A stretch of DNA of 37,850 nt, from assembly GCA_005789825.1 (NCBI GenBank), contig SXWY01000076.1:1-37850 (forward strand), written 5' to 3'. How positions within the stretch are numbered: position 1 is the stretch's first letter; each line of letters begins with the position of its first letter. This document shows positions 23,798 to 32,662 of the stretch, in pieces. Position numbers and translations under genes: made by a program. Source of the DNA: Burkholderiales bacterium. Lineage in GTDB: Bacteria > Pseudomonadota > Gammaproteobacteria > Burkholderiales > Burkholderiaceae_C. The notes under the pieces were generated by a model. The model was not told the DNA's origin, ran no database searches, and was given only the letters and a program-made list of their open reading frames with translations.

Positions 23798-24559
23798 TCA
23801 GTGTTGATCGTCACCCGGCATGGTGGCTTCTCGCAATTTGACAGGCTTACTGCGCGTTTTGCGAAAGTGGATGTTGAGCAATTCAACGCTGAATGAAAAT
23901 GCCATGGCAAAGTAAACATAGCCCTTAGGCACGTGGTGACCCAACCCTTCGGCAACCAAGACCACGCCCACCACCACCAAAAAGCTCAAAGCCAGCATCT
24001 TGATAGACGGATGTGCCTCTACAAATTCGCCAATGGCGCGGGCAAACAACATCATCAATCCCAAAGAGATCACCACGGCTGCGATCATGATGCGCACATC
24101 GTCCACCATGCCCACTGCAGTGATGATGGAATCAAGGGAAAAAACCAAATCAATGATGATGATTTGGGCAATGATCGCCATCACATTCGCTTTAACTTTG
24201 AGGCCAGTCGCATGGTCTGTCTCTTCGCCTTCCAGCGATTGGTGGATTTCGGCAGTGCTTTTCCAAATCAAAAACAAGCCACCGGCCAGCAATATCAGAT
24301 CGCGGCCAGAAAAAGGTTGACCCAGCACACTGAACAAAGGTTCTACCAAGCCAATGATGTAAGACAGCAGCAAAAGCAATGCAATCCGCAAAAACATCGC
24401 CATGAACAGGCCTATGCGCCGGGCCATTTCCTGCTTGGCTTTGGGCAACTTGCTGACCAAAATGGAAATGAAAATGATGTTGTCGATGCCAAGCACCAGT
24501 TCAAGCAATGTCAACGTGGCCAAGGCCATCCACATTTCGGGGTTGGTTAACAAATCCAT
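23798..24559 (-). CDS. TerC-family integral membrane protein
   Basis: This protein has 253 residues with about seven membrane helices. The two family signatures carry the conserved acidic residues within helices: LTLLELVLGIDNIIFIS at about 16-32 and IIIIDLVFSLDSIITAVGM at about 133-151. A charged cytoplasmic loop (EIHQSLEGEETDHATG) separates them. TerC-type proteins are linked to metal export at the membrane, for example manganese, and to tellurite resistance in some operons; here no ter genes are nearby. It ends with a His-rich acidic tail (GDDQH). It appears monocistronic, with 68 bases to the PAP2 gene upstream. Confidence 0.93.
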   Translation of the reverse strand: MDLLTNPEMWMALATLTLLELVLGIDNIIFISILVSKLPKAKQEMARRIGLFMAMFLRIALLLLLSYIIGLVEPLFSVLGQPFSGRDLILLAGGLFLIWKSTAEIHQSLEGEETDHATGLKVKANVMAIIAQIIIIDLVFSLDSIITAVGMVDDVRIMIAAVVISLGLMMLFARAIGEFVEAHPSIKMLALSFLVVVGVVLVAEGLGHHVPKGYVYFAMAFSFSVELLNIHFRKTRSKPVKLREATMPGDDQH

Positions 24560-24627
24560 CGGGTATTTATCTCGTGGGGAAAAAAGAAGAATGTAGCTGA
24601 TGCCTCAGCGGGCCATTGTGTGACAAG

Positions 24628-25332
24628 TCAACCGCGTACAAAACCATGGCGCATTATGCGCATGCAGCGGTATCTTAGCCAGGCGCCTCGTACCAATTGG
24701 TAGGTCAGCCACATGAACCACCCAGAAAAAACAATGTCACTGAGGAAATGTCCACCTTGCATGACTCGGGTGGCGCCAATCAAAGCCCCCGCAGCGATAC
24801 CGGTCCATAGCCAACGTTGTCGCAACCGACGGCTGCGCCACATGCCCCAGGCCATCCACACAAAGCCGCCAGCAGCATGGCCGCTGACAAATGAACAGTT
24901 CTCTTCACACAAAGGTTGGTAATGAAAAACAGGTACAAAATCATGGGCGCCGTTGAACGGAAGGGTTTGGTAGGGATGGGGCCTGCCGACATGGTCTTTC
25001 AAAACCCAATCGACCAAAAACCCCACGCCAATCACCACAAGCAGCAGCCATGCCATGACGCTTTTTCGCCAGCGCAAGGAGAACATACGCGGTCGAAAAA
25101 TGCTGGCTAACCACACCAACAAAGCCAAGACTGTCACCAGTTTGTTGATTTCAGGGGTGTAGACATATATCCATTTGATCCACCACCATTGGTTGGCAGG
25201 AAAACTTTGGGTCGCGGCATCATAAAAATAATTCGATACCTGTACATCTGTCTCAGGGAAAGCCAGAAAAAACACCACGCAAGCCAGCAGCCAAGTCAAA
25301 GGCTTTGTCAGCATTAGGCGCGATATCCTCAT
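24628..25332 (-). CDS. PAP2-family membrane phosphatase (first of two)
   Basis: This protein has 234 residues with five or six membrane segments. The three phosphatase motifs are present: KDHVGRPHP, SFVSGHAAGG and RVMQGGHFLSDIVFSGW, giving the catalytic histidines on the outer face of the membrane. The family removes phosphate from lipid substrates such as undecaprenyl pyrophosphate, phosphatidylglycerol phosphate or lipid A. The presence of HYQPLCEENCSFVSGHA, with a cysteine pair just before motif 2, recalls lipid-A-phosphatase-like members, but this is not decisive. Its ATG overlaps the stop of the second PAP2 gene (ATGA), so the two are co-translated. Confidence 0.92.
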   Translation of the reverse strand: MRISRLMLTKPLTWLLACVVFFLAFPETDVQVSNYFYDAATQSFPANQWWWIKWIYVYTPEINKLVTVLALLVWLASIFRPRMFSLRWRKSVMAWLLLVVIGVGFLVDWVLKDHVGRPHPYQTLPFNGAHDFVPVFHYQPLCEENCSFVSGHAAGGFVWMAWGMWRSRRLRQRWLWTGIAAGALIGATRVMQGGHFLSDIVFSGWFMWLTYQLVRGAWLRYRCMRIMRHGFVRG

Positions 25333-26138
25333 GGCGCGGATGCTTGGCGCAGTGCTGCGAAACGGGACAAAGCACCAGCGATGCCAACCGTGGCAATCAG
25401 ATCGAATGCCATACGTTCTGCAGAAGTGTGGGTGGTCGCCATGAACAAATAAATCACCAAAGCTGTTTCAGTGAGCAGCAAACCGATTTGTGCCCAACGT
25501 GTTTGCAAGCGAGGTTCCCAGCTGTGGCGTGATTCCCATGCTTGTGCGATGGCCACCACCATCCAGCCCACACCGGCACCTGCAAGCAGATCAGATGGCC
25601 AGTGTGCACCCACCATCACACGTGACAACACCACCAAGCCAGCGAAGATGGCCAGCAACACACCCAGCAGTTTGAATTTGCCACCGGAAGGAAGACACAA
25701 ACAAATCAAGGTGACCGCCACCACCACGGTCATGCTGTGTCCCGATGGCATGGCATTGGCGGCGGAAGCAGGCACACCAATCGCGTTGATCAGGCCGGGC
25801 TCAAACACGCCCAGTGGTCTGGGGTGAGAAAACCAGGTCTTCAACACAGGTGACAACACAGAGCCAATGAGAAAGCATTTGAGTGCCAGTGCCGTGCCGT
25901 GGCGCGTGAATCGCATGAAGACCAGCAGCAGCAGCAGCGCGGCACCCCCTTCGCCAAATTGGGTGAGAAAAGACCAAACTGGATCGATGCCAGTGACCGC
26001 ATGGTTGAGTGTCAGCATCCAAGCTTGGTTCAGTGGCAATGTGGACAGCACCACGCCACCCAGAAAAAAAGAAGTGGAAAGCATCAAAAACCGCAAGCTC
26101 AAACGGTGTGTGTGCGGTTCACGGGTAGGCGATGTCAT
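25329..26138 (-). CDS. PAP2-family membrane phosphatase (second of two)
   Basis: This protein has 269 residues with about six hydrophobic segments. Motifs are LKTWFSHPRPLGV, NAMPSGHSMTVVV and SRVMVGAHWPSDLLAG, all intact, so it should be active on a membrane lipid phosphate. It is only distantly similar to its overlapping neighbour and more like PgpB or undecaprenyl-pyrophosphate phosphatases in motif spacing. It is transcribed first, then the other PAP2 gene, and is divergent from the SET-domain gene with a 77-base spacer. A shared role in recycling or remodelling an envelope lipid is likely. Confidence 0.92.
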   Translation of the reverse strand: MTSPTREPHTHRLSLRFLMLSTSFFLGGVVLSTLPLNQAWMLTLNHAVTGIDPVWSFLTQFGEGGAALLLLLVFMRFTRHGTALALKCFLIGSVLSPVLKTWFSHPRPLGVFEPGLINAIGVPASAANAMPSGHSMTVVVAVTLICLCLPSGGKFKLLGVLLAIFAGLVVLSRVMVGAHWPSDLLAGAGVGWMVVAIAQAWESRHSWEPRLQTRWAQIGLLLTETALVIYLFMATTHTSAERMAFDLIATVGIAGALSRFAALRQASAP

Positions 26139-26215
26139 TGTTCAGATTCTAAGCAGGCCGCTGATGCCCTTGCACCCATTGGGTATAGTTTGCAACCGCC
26201 TTGAAAGTGACAGCC

Positions 26216-26635
26216 ATGCCAAACACGAAGAAAAAAATCATTCAGCATCTTGAGACTGAAGTATTTTGCAAGCTCGGAGTGTCTCCCATCCATGGCATAG
26301 GTGTGTTTGCCATCCGCCCCATACCCAAGGGCGTCAATCCCCTCAAAAGCTACATCCGTATGCGTGAAATCGATGTGCCCAAAAAGGACATCAAGCATTT
26401 GCCCAAAGGGGTCAGGAACCAAATCGATATGTTTTGTTACTACAACCGCAAGACAGTGAGTGTTCCTGTCAACGGGTTGAATTCATTCGATTTGGCGGTC
26501 TACCTCAACCATTCCAAGCAACCGAATTTGCGGTTCAAGAAAGTGGGCGTGCTGGTAACTTTGAAAGCAATCGACCAAGGTGAAGAACTGTTTATCGATT
26601 ACGACATCAGTTTTGGTGAAAAGCATTATTTTTGA
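26216..26635 (+). CDS. SET-domain protein (putative protein lysine methyltransferase)
   Basis: This protein has 139 residues from the ATG at 26216; the track start is a TTG five codons upstream. The short chain is almost only a SET fold: HGIGVFAIRPIPKGV near the N-terminus, the pseudoknot core YLNHSKQPNLRF (the NHS motif that binds S-adenosylmethionine), and GEELFIDYDISFG near the end. There is no cysteine-rich post-SET region. Bacterial single-domain SET proteins are candidates for methylating host or self proteins; no target can be named. The stop codon abuts that of the convergent acyltransferase gene. The composition is richer in Lys, Asn and Tyr than its neighbours. Confidence 0.88.
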   Translation: MPNTKKKIIQHLETEVFCKLGVSPIHGIGVFAIRPIPKGVNPLKSYIRMREIDVPKKDIKHLPKGVRNQIDMFCYYNRKTVSVPVNGLNSFDLAVYLNHSKQPNLRFKKVGVLVTLKAIDQGEELFIDYDISFGEKHYF

Positions 26636-27547
26636 TCAACCCGCCATGGCCAAGACACCGTGCTGTTGCGGTACCTGTTGAACCTCTGGCGGATGCCGGT
26701 AGATTTGGTTCAGTTCATGCGGCTTGAAGTCTGTGATCAATGGTGAACTTGGGTCTGTGGCCAAAGGATGGCTAGGGTCTATCAGGGCCAGCGCATAAAT
26801 AGGCTCATGGTCAGTCACAAACAATGCTTTGTAGCCGTAGTCGTCTACCGGCCCGAGGTTGTAATAACGCAAACCATTTTTGGCCGCCCAGCGACAGGCC
26901 TGTAAGCAGGCATAAATACCGGGTGAGCGGTTTTTGTAGGCGCGGTTCCATTGGCAAAAGCTGCCATACAACTGGTTGTACTTGGGCAAAAGAATGGAAA
27001 CATCGGTCAATACCAATTCACCCTCTGGGCTGTGCACACGCAGTATCAGGACGTCCAAAAGTCGCACATAGTCGACAAAACCTTCTACTTCCCGGTCGTC
27101 AATATAGTAGTTGGCGAAATGCTCGCCACCCATCGCGAACATGTCTTCGACAGTCAACTGGGAGCCAGGAACCACTTCCTCGGTGTAAATAAAATTTTTG
27201 TATTGTTTGTCGTATTCGCGGAATTTGCGTTCTCGCCGTGGTTCTTGCCAGAATGCTTCATCCATGGTGTTGACCAAGCCGTACTTGTCGTTGATAGGAA
27301 CACCATAAGGACTGTCTGGCGGCAAGGCATACACCACGAAAGGCCGGGGGGCAGACTCCAGCATTTCTAAAGTGACATTGATATAGGGACACAGCGCATC
27401 CCATCGGGTGGTGTAGTAAAGAATGTCGTTGTGCTCGCTCTCGACCAGCAGGTTGTCTTGGGTCCAGCTTTGGTATCCGACTTCGTGCACCTTGGGCGTG
27501 GCAGAAAATCCATTCGCAGGTTTGAATTGGTAGAGCGTGCCATTCAT
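26636..27547 (-). CDS. GNAT-like acyltransferase-fold protein of unknown function
   Basis: This protein has 303 residues from the ATG at 27547, preceded by AAAGG that overlaps the stop of the upstream gene; the 30 extra residues of the track ORF belong to the Cys-cluster gene region. The C-terminal half has a pattern seen in FemAB/BioF2-like and aminoacyl-transferase GNAT folds: YKNRSPGIYACLQACRWAAK, then GLRYYNLGPVDDYGYKALF. No signal peptide is present. It may transfer an acyl or aminoacyl group to a protein or small molecule, but no substrate can be named. It is co-transcribed with the Cys-cluster gene and convergent with the SET gene. Confidence 0.7.
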   Translation of the reverse strand: MNGTLYQFKPANGFSATPKVHEVGYQSWTQDNLLVESEHNDILYYTTRWDALCPYINVTLEMLESAPRPFVVYALPPDSPYGVPINDKYGLVNTMDEAFWQEPRRERKFREYDKQYKNFIYTEEVVPGSQLTVEDMFAMGGEHFANYYIDDREVEGFVDYVRLLDVLILRVHSPEGELVLTDVSILLPKYNQLYGSFCQWNRAYKNRSPGIYACLQACRWAAKNGLRYYNLGPVDDYGYKALFVTDHEPIYALALIDPSHPLATDPSSPLITDFKPHELNQIYRHPPEVQQVPQQHGVLAMAG

Positions 27548-27557
27548 GATGTTGCCT

Positions 27558-28016
27558 TTATCTGTTTGAATTTTTCTTGTTTTGTTTTGAGGAGAAATGT
27601 ACAGCAGTAATGCGCTTGAGATCAAAATACGCGACATCTACTTCATGGTTCAGTTGTAAAAATGCGGGATCGGTTTTTTCTAATTGAACAATTTCTTGCC
27701 GAGCTTTTTGAAGATGTGCGCTGGCATCGCTTTGCACGTCTGCCAAACCGATCAAATAGTCATCCATCAACGGGCAGTCGGTGTCGAAATAAAAACTTTT
27801 GTTATTCGGGTTGTAACTGAGCGGATAGAGGTTGCAGCCAAACGGTTTGTGGTCTCCCATGTTGCAGCCTGCAGGTCCTAAATGGTCACAACGGGTTTCT
27901 ATGCAAACCGAACCGAGTTTTTTTCGTTCCTTGGCGGTCAACGTGATTTCGAGAGGAGGATAGCCAGCCTCCACATTGCAGCATCGCTGGCATTGCGCAC
28001 AGTGGTCAAACAGCAC
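27558..28016 (-). CDS. Cysteine-cluster (YkgJ-like, CxxCxxCC) metal-binding protein
   Basis: This protein has 152 residues. The start is GTG at 28016, seven bases after GGAG. The N-terminal half carries CAQCQRCC, then ETRCDHLGPAGCNMGDHKPFGC and DTDCPLMDD, a spacing of cysteines like that of the YkgJ/UPF0153 zinc- or iron-chelating family. The C-terminal half is helical and charged, ending in a basic tail (KQNKKNSNR). It is the first gene of a two-gene unit with the acyltransferase, 10 bases apart. The family has no firmly established function; it could hold a metal cluster for, or be modified by, its partner. Confidence 0.82.
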   Translation of the reverse strand: MLFDHCAQCQRCCNVEAGYPPLEITLTAKERKKLGSVCIETRCDHLGPAGCNMGDHKPFGCNLYPLSYNPNNKSFYFDTDCPLMDDYLIGLADVQSDASAHLQKARQEIVQLEKTDPAFLQLNHEVDVAYFDLKRITAVHFSSKQNKKNSNR

Positions 28017-28234
28017 GCACTGGCTCCAATGAGGAGAAGGCGTTTTGACAGAACATCACTTTTTTAAAACGTAGGTGTGTCATCAAGCGCGAAAAAAATT
28101 TCGGGAAATATTATCGTTTTTGTCATACACCGTCAAGAAATGATTTATTTAACGAATTTGATGGATGTGCGTTTTTGTAAATCAACGACACAGCGTTTTC
28201 AAAAAAAACATCGTGCAAAGCTTGCTTGCCAAAG
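28017..28234. other. AT-rich spacer: Cys-cluster gene promoter and probable RND operon terminator
   Basis: These 218 bases are visibly more AT-rich than their surroundings and hold no ORF of note. Read on the minus strand from the adaptor stop, GCAAGCAAGCTTTGC can form a small stem and is followed by an 8-base U-run (A-run at 28201-28208), a plausible weak terminator of the RND operon. Closer to 28080-28130, ACGTAGGTGTGTCAT and TTTTGTCATACACC form an imperfect inverted repeat around CGAAAAAAATTTCG, a possible promoter or operator of the Cys-cluster gene. Confidence 0.4.
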
Positions 28235-29395
28235 TTAACGTGATGCTTGAGCTTCGCGCACCTGTACCAAGTCGCCTTGGGTCACGCCATCTGGCGGATT
28301 TTCAATCACTTTGTCACTGGCCTCTAGCCCAGACAACAACTCCAATCGATTGCCATGGTCGCGTGCAATCACCACGGGTTTGATGACCACGCGGTTTTCT
28401 GTGTTCACCGTGGCAATCTTCACACCGTCTTTGGTGTAGACCAAAGCACTGGGAGGGACGCTGAGCAGATGGGCTTGCGGTGGGATCGAAAAGCTGACAC
28501 TTGCATAGCCACCAGGCAGCAATTCACCACGTTTGTTTTCTGCGGAGAGTTGCACCAACATGCTGCCAGAACTGCTGCTGATGGCTTGCGACATGGACTG
28601 AACGGTGGCGCTGAACACTTGACCAGGCAGTTCGGGCACAGTGAACTGGGCAACAGTGCCTTTTTGAATATTTGAGACTTGGCTTTGCGGCAGATTGACA
28701 TACAAACGCAAACGTTTCACGTCAGAGACCACAAACAATTCTGTGCCAGGTGCGCCACCAACATTGATCAATTGCCCGATGTCGGTATTTCGCACGGTCA
28801 CCACGCCGTCAAACGGGGCAACGATACGGCTGAAGTTTTTCAATGCTTGCAAGCGGTTGACATTGGCCTGAGAGGCATTGACGACAGCGAGTTTGGCGTT
28901 GAGATCAGCTAGCTTTTCCTCAACGGCTTGTGACGACACAAAATTCGTGGCTTGCAAAGACTGCCAACGCTTGGCGGTGTTTTCAGACAAGGCGGCATTG
29001 GCTTGGGTACTGGCCAATTCGGCCTTGGCTTGCAAAATTTGTTGATCCAAGTCTGGTGTGTCAATTTCAGCCAAGACCTGGCCCGCTTTGACAGGCATGC
29101 CAATGTCAGCTTTCCAGCTTTTCAAGTAGCCACTGATGCGCGAATACAAGGGTGCTTTGGCATAGGCTTCGATGCGACCTGGCAAATTCAGAGTGGATGC
29201 ATCGCTGTTGCTGGTAGGGGTGATCACACTGACCATCACTGTGGATTGTTTGTCTGCCAGTGATTTCAATTGGGCCGCGTCCTTGGCGCGGACTTGCAAG
29301 CCGTTAAACACCACCACGCCGGCCAGCACGCTTGCCGCAACCAGTGCTGTCCACAACCAAGCTCGAGAAACCAATGATCCTGACTGTTTAAACAT
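28235..29395 (-). CDS. RND efflux periplasmic adaptor (membrane fusion protein)
   Basis: This protein has 386 residues from the ATG at 29395, which overlaps the permease stop by eight bases; the track start at 29473 lies within the permease gene. An N-terminal membrane anchor (WTALVAASVLAGVVVF) is followed by the lipoyl half-motif GRIEAYAKAPLYSRISGYL, and then by a coiled-coil hairpin from about 110 to 175 (LDQQILQAKAELASTQANA). The second half-motif is RIVAPFDGVVTVRNTDIGQL, with a beta-barrel and membrane-proximal domain after it. It links the inner-membrane pump to an outer-membrane TolC-type channel, which is not encoded nearby. It is co-transcribed with the permease. Confidence 0.93.
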   Translation of the reverse strand: MFKQSGSLVSRAWLWTALVAASVLAGVVVFNGLQVRAKDAAQLKSLADKQSTVMVSVITPTSNSDASTLNLPGRIEAYAKAPLYSRISGYLKSWKADIGMPVKAGQVLAEIDTPDLDQQILQAKAELASTQANAALSENTAKRWQSLQATNFVSSQAVEEKLADLNAKLAVVNASQANVNRLQALKNFSRIVAPFDGVVTVRNTDIGQLINVGGAPGTELFVVSDVKRLRLYVNLPQSQVSNIQKGTVAQFTVPELPGQVFSATVQSMSQAISSSSGSMLVQLSAENKRGELLPGGYASVSFSIPPQAHLLSVPPSALVYTKDGVKIATVNTENRVVIKPVVIARDHGNRLELLSGLEASDKVIENPPDGVTQGDLVQVREAQASR

Positions 29396-32300
29396 GACTG
29401 ACTCCAGAGGAAAACGAGGCGCTGCTGCCAGCGCGGTCACGGTTGTGCACCATGCTGAACAAAAGCGGAACAAATACCAACGTGGCGACCGTGGCCAGCA
29501 TCAAGCCGCCAATCACGGCCCGGCCCAGTGGTGCGTTTTGCTCGCCGCCTTCGCCTAAGCCCAGCGCCATGGGCACCATGCCGATCATCATGGCCAAGGC
29601 AGTCATCAAAACAGGTCTAAAGCGCACGAACCCTGCATCCAAGGCGGCTGCGATGGGGTCGCCCAGTTGCTCTAGCCGTTCACGCGCAAAACTGATGACC
29701 AACACACTGTTGGCGGTGGCGACACCCATGCACATGATGGCCCCAGTGAGCGCTGGCACAGACAAGCTCGTGCGTGTGGCAAACAACATCCACACAATGC
29801 CTGCCAGAGCGGCTGGTAAGGCACTGACAATGACAAAAGGATCGCGCCAAGATTGGAAATTCACCACGATCAGGAAGTAAATCAATACCACCGCGCCCAA
29901 CAGTCCCCAAAGCAATCCAGAGAAGGCATTCTCCATGGTGCGCACCTGACCCAGCAACACCACTTTGCTGCCCTTTGGCACAGCCCCCTCTGTGGCGGCA
30001 ATCACGCGCTTGACTTCGCGGGCCACGGTACCCAGGTCGGTATCTTGGGTGGTGGCATTGATTTGCACCAAAGGTTGTATGTCGTACTGACTGACGACCG
30101 CATTGCGCGTGGTTCGGTTGATGGTGGCCAAAGCACCGAGCACCGGTTGATTGGCATTTGCACTGTTGCCCACGGGTAGGTTGGACAAGTCGCTCAACGA
30201 GTCCATGTTGTATTGCGGTGTTTGCATCACCACACCGTAAGAGATGCCATTGGCAGGGTTGAGCCAAAAAGTGGGGGCGACCTGGCTGCTGCCAGCCAAA
30301 TTCACCACCATGTTGTTCGTGACATCTCTTGGGGTCACGCCCAGATTTTGGGCCTGAGTGCGGTCGATATTGACTTCAAAAACGGGGCTTTTCGCCGATT
30401 GCTGAATGCGAGCATCCGCCAGGCCTGGAATGCGTCGGATCTCTTTCAACAGCACATTGGCGTATTCGAAATTCGCCTGTAGATTGGCGCCGCGAATTTG
30501 AATTTCAATTGGCGCTGGTGCCCCAAAGTTCAAAATTTGGCTCACGATGTCTGCAGGAGGGAAAGAAAATACCGTGTCTGGAAAGGCTTCAGGCAAGGTT
30601 TTTCGGAGCTCACGCACATAGTCTGCCGTGGGTTGGTGGCCTTTGCGCAAAGCAATTTGTATGTCGCCATCCATGCTACCAATCACACCCGTATTGTTGT
30701 AAATCAAATTGATCCAACTCGGTGGCAATCCGATGTTGTCGACCAGTGTTTCTATTTCTTGTTCTGGAATCACTTGGCGTATTGCATCTTCGATTCTGGC
30801 AAAGCGCGCAGCTGTTTCCTCCACGCGTGTACCGACCGGCACCCGCGCATGAATCAAAATTTGACCGCCGTCCACATCCGGAAAGAAGTTGGTGCCCAAA
30901 TAAGGGACCAGTGCGAATGTGGCCAAGACAAAGCCCATAAAGCCCGCCACGATGGGCAAACGGTGTGCCAAAGACAATTGCAGCAAATCTTTGTATCCCG
31001 CGCGGAATTTTTCAAAGCCAGCTTCAAAGCTGCGTTGAAAACGCATGATGGGGTTGCGTGTGGGAGGCAAACGGGTGTTATTGCCATGCATATCGGTGTG
31101 GGGTGCATGGGGCTTGAGCAAAAACTTGGCCATGGTCGGAACCAAGGTTCTGGACAAAATGAATGAAAAAGTCATGGCCAGCATCACAGACAAGGCCATG
31201 GGTACAAACAGGAAGCGCGACACGCCATCCAGAAAAAACATAGGCACGAACACAATACAAATACACAGCAAAGAGACAAAAGCAGGGGCCACGATTTGCT
31301 CGGCACCGTCAAGAATGGCAGTCACCACATCTTTGCCTTGCTCAAGATGCCAGTTGATATTTTCAATGGTGACGGTGGCATCATCCACCAAAATGCCAAC
31401 GGCCAATGCCAAGCCGCCCAAGGTCATGATGTTGAGTGTTTCGCCCAAGGCATAAAGACCGACCAAAGCGCCCATGATCGAGAGTGGGATGGACACGGCA
31501 ATGATGATGGTCGAGCGCCAACTGCCCAAAAACAAAAAGATCATGACGCTGGTGAGCGCCGCCGCGATCAAGCCTTCCATGGCCACCCCTTGTATGGCGG
31601 CACGCACAAACAAGGATTGGTCGTTGATGGGCTTGACCGTCAGCGCTTCTGGCAGGGAGGGCTTGATCGCCTTGAGTTTTTCCAGCACGCCATCGACGAT
31701 GGCCAATGTGGAGGTAGTGCCGTTCTTCAACACAGACATCAACACCGAGCGGTTGCCGTTGACATGCACGATATTGGTTTGAGGCGCATTGCCATCGTGT
31801 ACGTTAGCCACATCGCGTATGTAGACCATGGCCCCATTGACATTTTTAATCGGTAAATCACCCAAATCTTTGATGGTGGCGGCTGCGTTGTTCAAGCTGA
31901 TGGTGTATTCCAAACTGTCAATTTTTTGCGTGCCCACCGGGGTGATGATGTTTTGCGTGGCCAGCGCAGCAGCCACATCTTGGGCGCTTAATCCTCGCGC
32001 TTGCAGCTCAGGTAAATTCAAATCGATTTGTACTTGGCGGGACTTGCCGCCGTAGGGAAACGGAATCGCTGCGCCTGGCACCGTGACCAAGGGTGTGCGA
32101 ACTTGCGTCAAGCCGATGTCGGCCAAGTTTTGTTCCGACAGCCCTTGGCCTGCGAGTGCGAGTTGAAGAATTGGGACAGTAGAGGCGTTGTAGTTGACGA
32201 TCAGTGGCGGCAATGTACCGGGCGGCATTTGACGGATCAACACCTGAGAAATCGCGGTCACTTGCGCATTGGCAACGGCAATGTTCACCCCTGGGTGAAA

Positions 32301-32591
32301 AAAGATTTTCACAATGCCCACACCCGCGTAGGAATTGGCTTCGATATGTTCGATGTCGTTGACTGTGGTAGTCAACACGCGTTGGTACAAGGTGCTGATG
32401 CGGCCCGCCATTTGATCTGGCGGCAAGCCGGTGTAGGCCCATGCCACAGCGATGACGGGAATACGGATTTCGGGAAAAATATCAGTGGGGGTTTTCAATG
32501 CTGCGAGCGGCCCCAATATCAGCAGCAGCAAGGCCATCACCACAAACGTATAAGGGCGCTTGATCGCCAGGCCAACAACATTCAACGCCAT
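29388..32591 (-). CDS. RND-family efflux permease (HAE/AcrB type)
   Basis: This protein has 1067 residues, full length. It has 12 membrane helices and two large periplasmic loops. Proton-relay residues are the paired Asp in GILVDDATVTIENI within helix 4. The N-terminus (IKRPYTFVVMALLLLILGPL) and the second-half start (RLPIVAGFMGFVLATFALVPYLGTNFFPDVDGG) fit the class. It exports a hydrophobic or amphiphilic compound using the proton gradient. It lies 71 bases after paaX on the same strand, so a link to aromatic acid metabolism is possible. The ribosome binding site AAGAAAGA is moderate. The substrate is not predictable from sequence. Confidence 0.94.
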   Translation of the reverse strand: MALNVVGLAIKRPYTFVVMALLLLILGPLAALKTPTDIFPEIRIPVIAVAWAYTGLPPDQMAGRISTLYQRVLTTTVNDIEHIEANSYAGVGIVKIFFHPGVNIAVANAQVTAISQVLIRQMPPGTLPPLIVNYNASTVPILQLALAGQGLSEQNLADIGLTQVRTPLVTVPGAAIPFPYGGKSRQVQIDLNLPELQARGLSAQDVAAALATQNIITPVGTQKIDSLEYTISLNNAAATIKDLGDLPIKNVNGAMVYIRDVANVHDGNAPQTNIVHVNGNRSVLMSVLKNGTTSTLAIVDGVLEKLKAIKPSLPEALTVKPINDQSLFVRAAIQGVAMEGLIAAALTSVMIFLFLGSWRSTIIIAVSIPLSIMGALVGLYALGETLNIMTLGGLALAVGILVDDATVTIENINWHLEQGKDVVTAILDGAEQIVAPAFVSLLCICIVFVPMFFLDGVSRFLFVPMALSVMLAMTFSFILSRTLVPTMAKFLLKPHAPHTDMHGNNTRLPPTRNPIMRFQRSFEAGFEKFRAGYKDLLQLSLAHRLPIVAGFMGFVLATFALVPYLGTNFFPDVDGGQILIHARVPVGTRVEETAARFARIEDAIRQVIPEQEIETLVDNIGLPPSWINLIYNNTGVIGSMDGDIQIALRKGHQPTADYVRELRKTLPEAFPDTVFSFPPADIVSQILNFGAPAPIEIQIRGANLQANFEYANVLLKEIRRIPGLADARIQQSAKSPVFEVNIDRTQAQNLGVTPRDVTNNMVVNLAGSSQVAPTFWLNPANGISYGVVMQTPQYNMDSLSDLSNLPVGNSANANQPVLGALATINRTTRNAVVSQYDIQPLVQINATTQDTDLGTVAREVKRVIAATEGAVPKGSKVVLLGQVRTMENAFSGLLWGLLGAVVLIYFLIVVNFQSWRDPFVIVSALPAALAGIVWMLFATRTSLSVPALTGAIMCMGVATANSVLVISFARERLEQLGDPIAAALDAGFVRFRPVLMTALAMMIGMVPMALGLGEGGEQNAPLGRAVIGGLMLATVATLVFVPLLFSMVHNRDRAGSSASFSSGVSHV

Positions 32592-32662
32592 CTGTATCTT
32601 TCTTCATTGGCAACCGACGGATGAAGCGTCTGGTTTGCGAAAAGGATTCATGACGGCGATTA

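Noticed and set aside
25895-25945. CAGCAGCAGCAG run near 25921-25938 as a functional repeat
   Set aside because: It encodes the leucine-rich membrane helix (LLLLL) of the PAP2 protein on the minus strand and is explained by coding.
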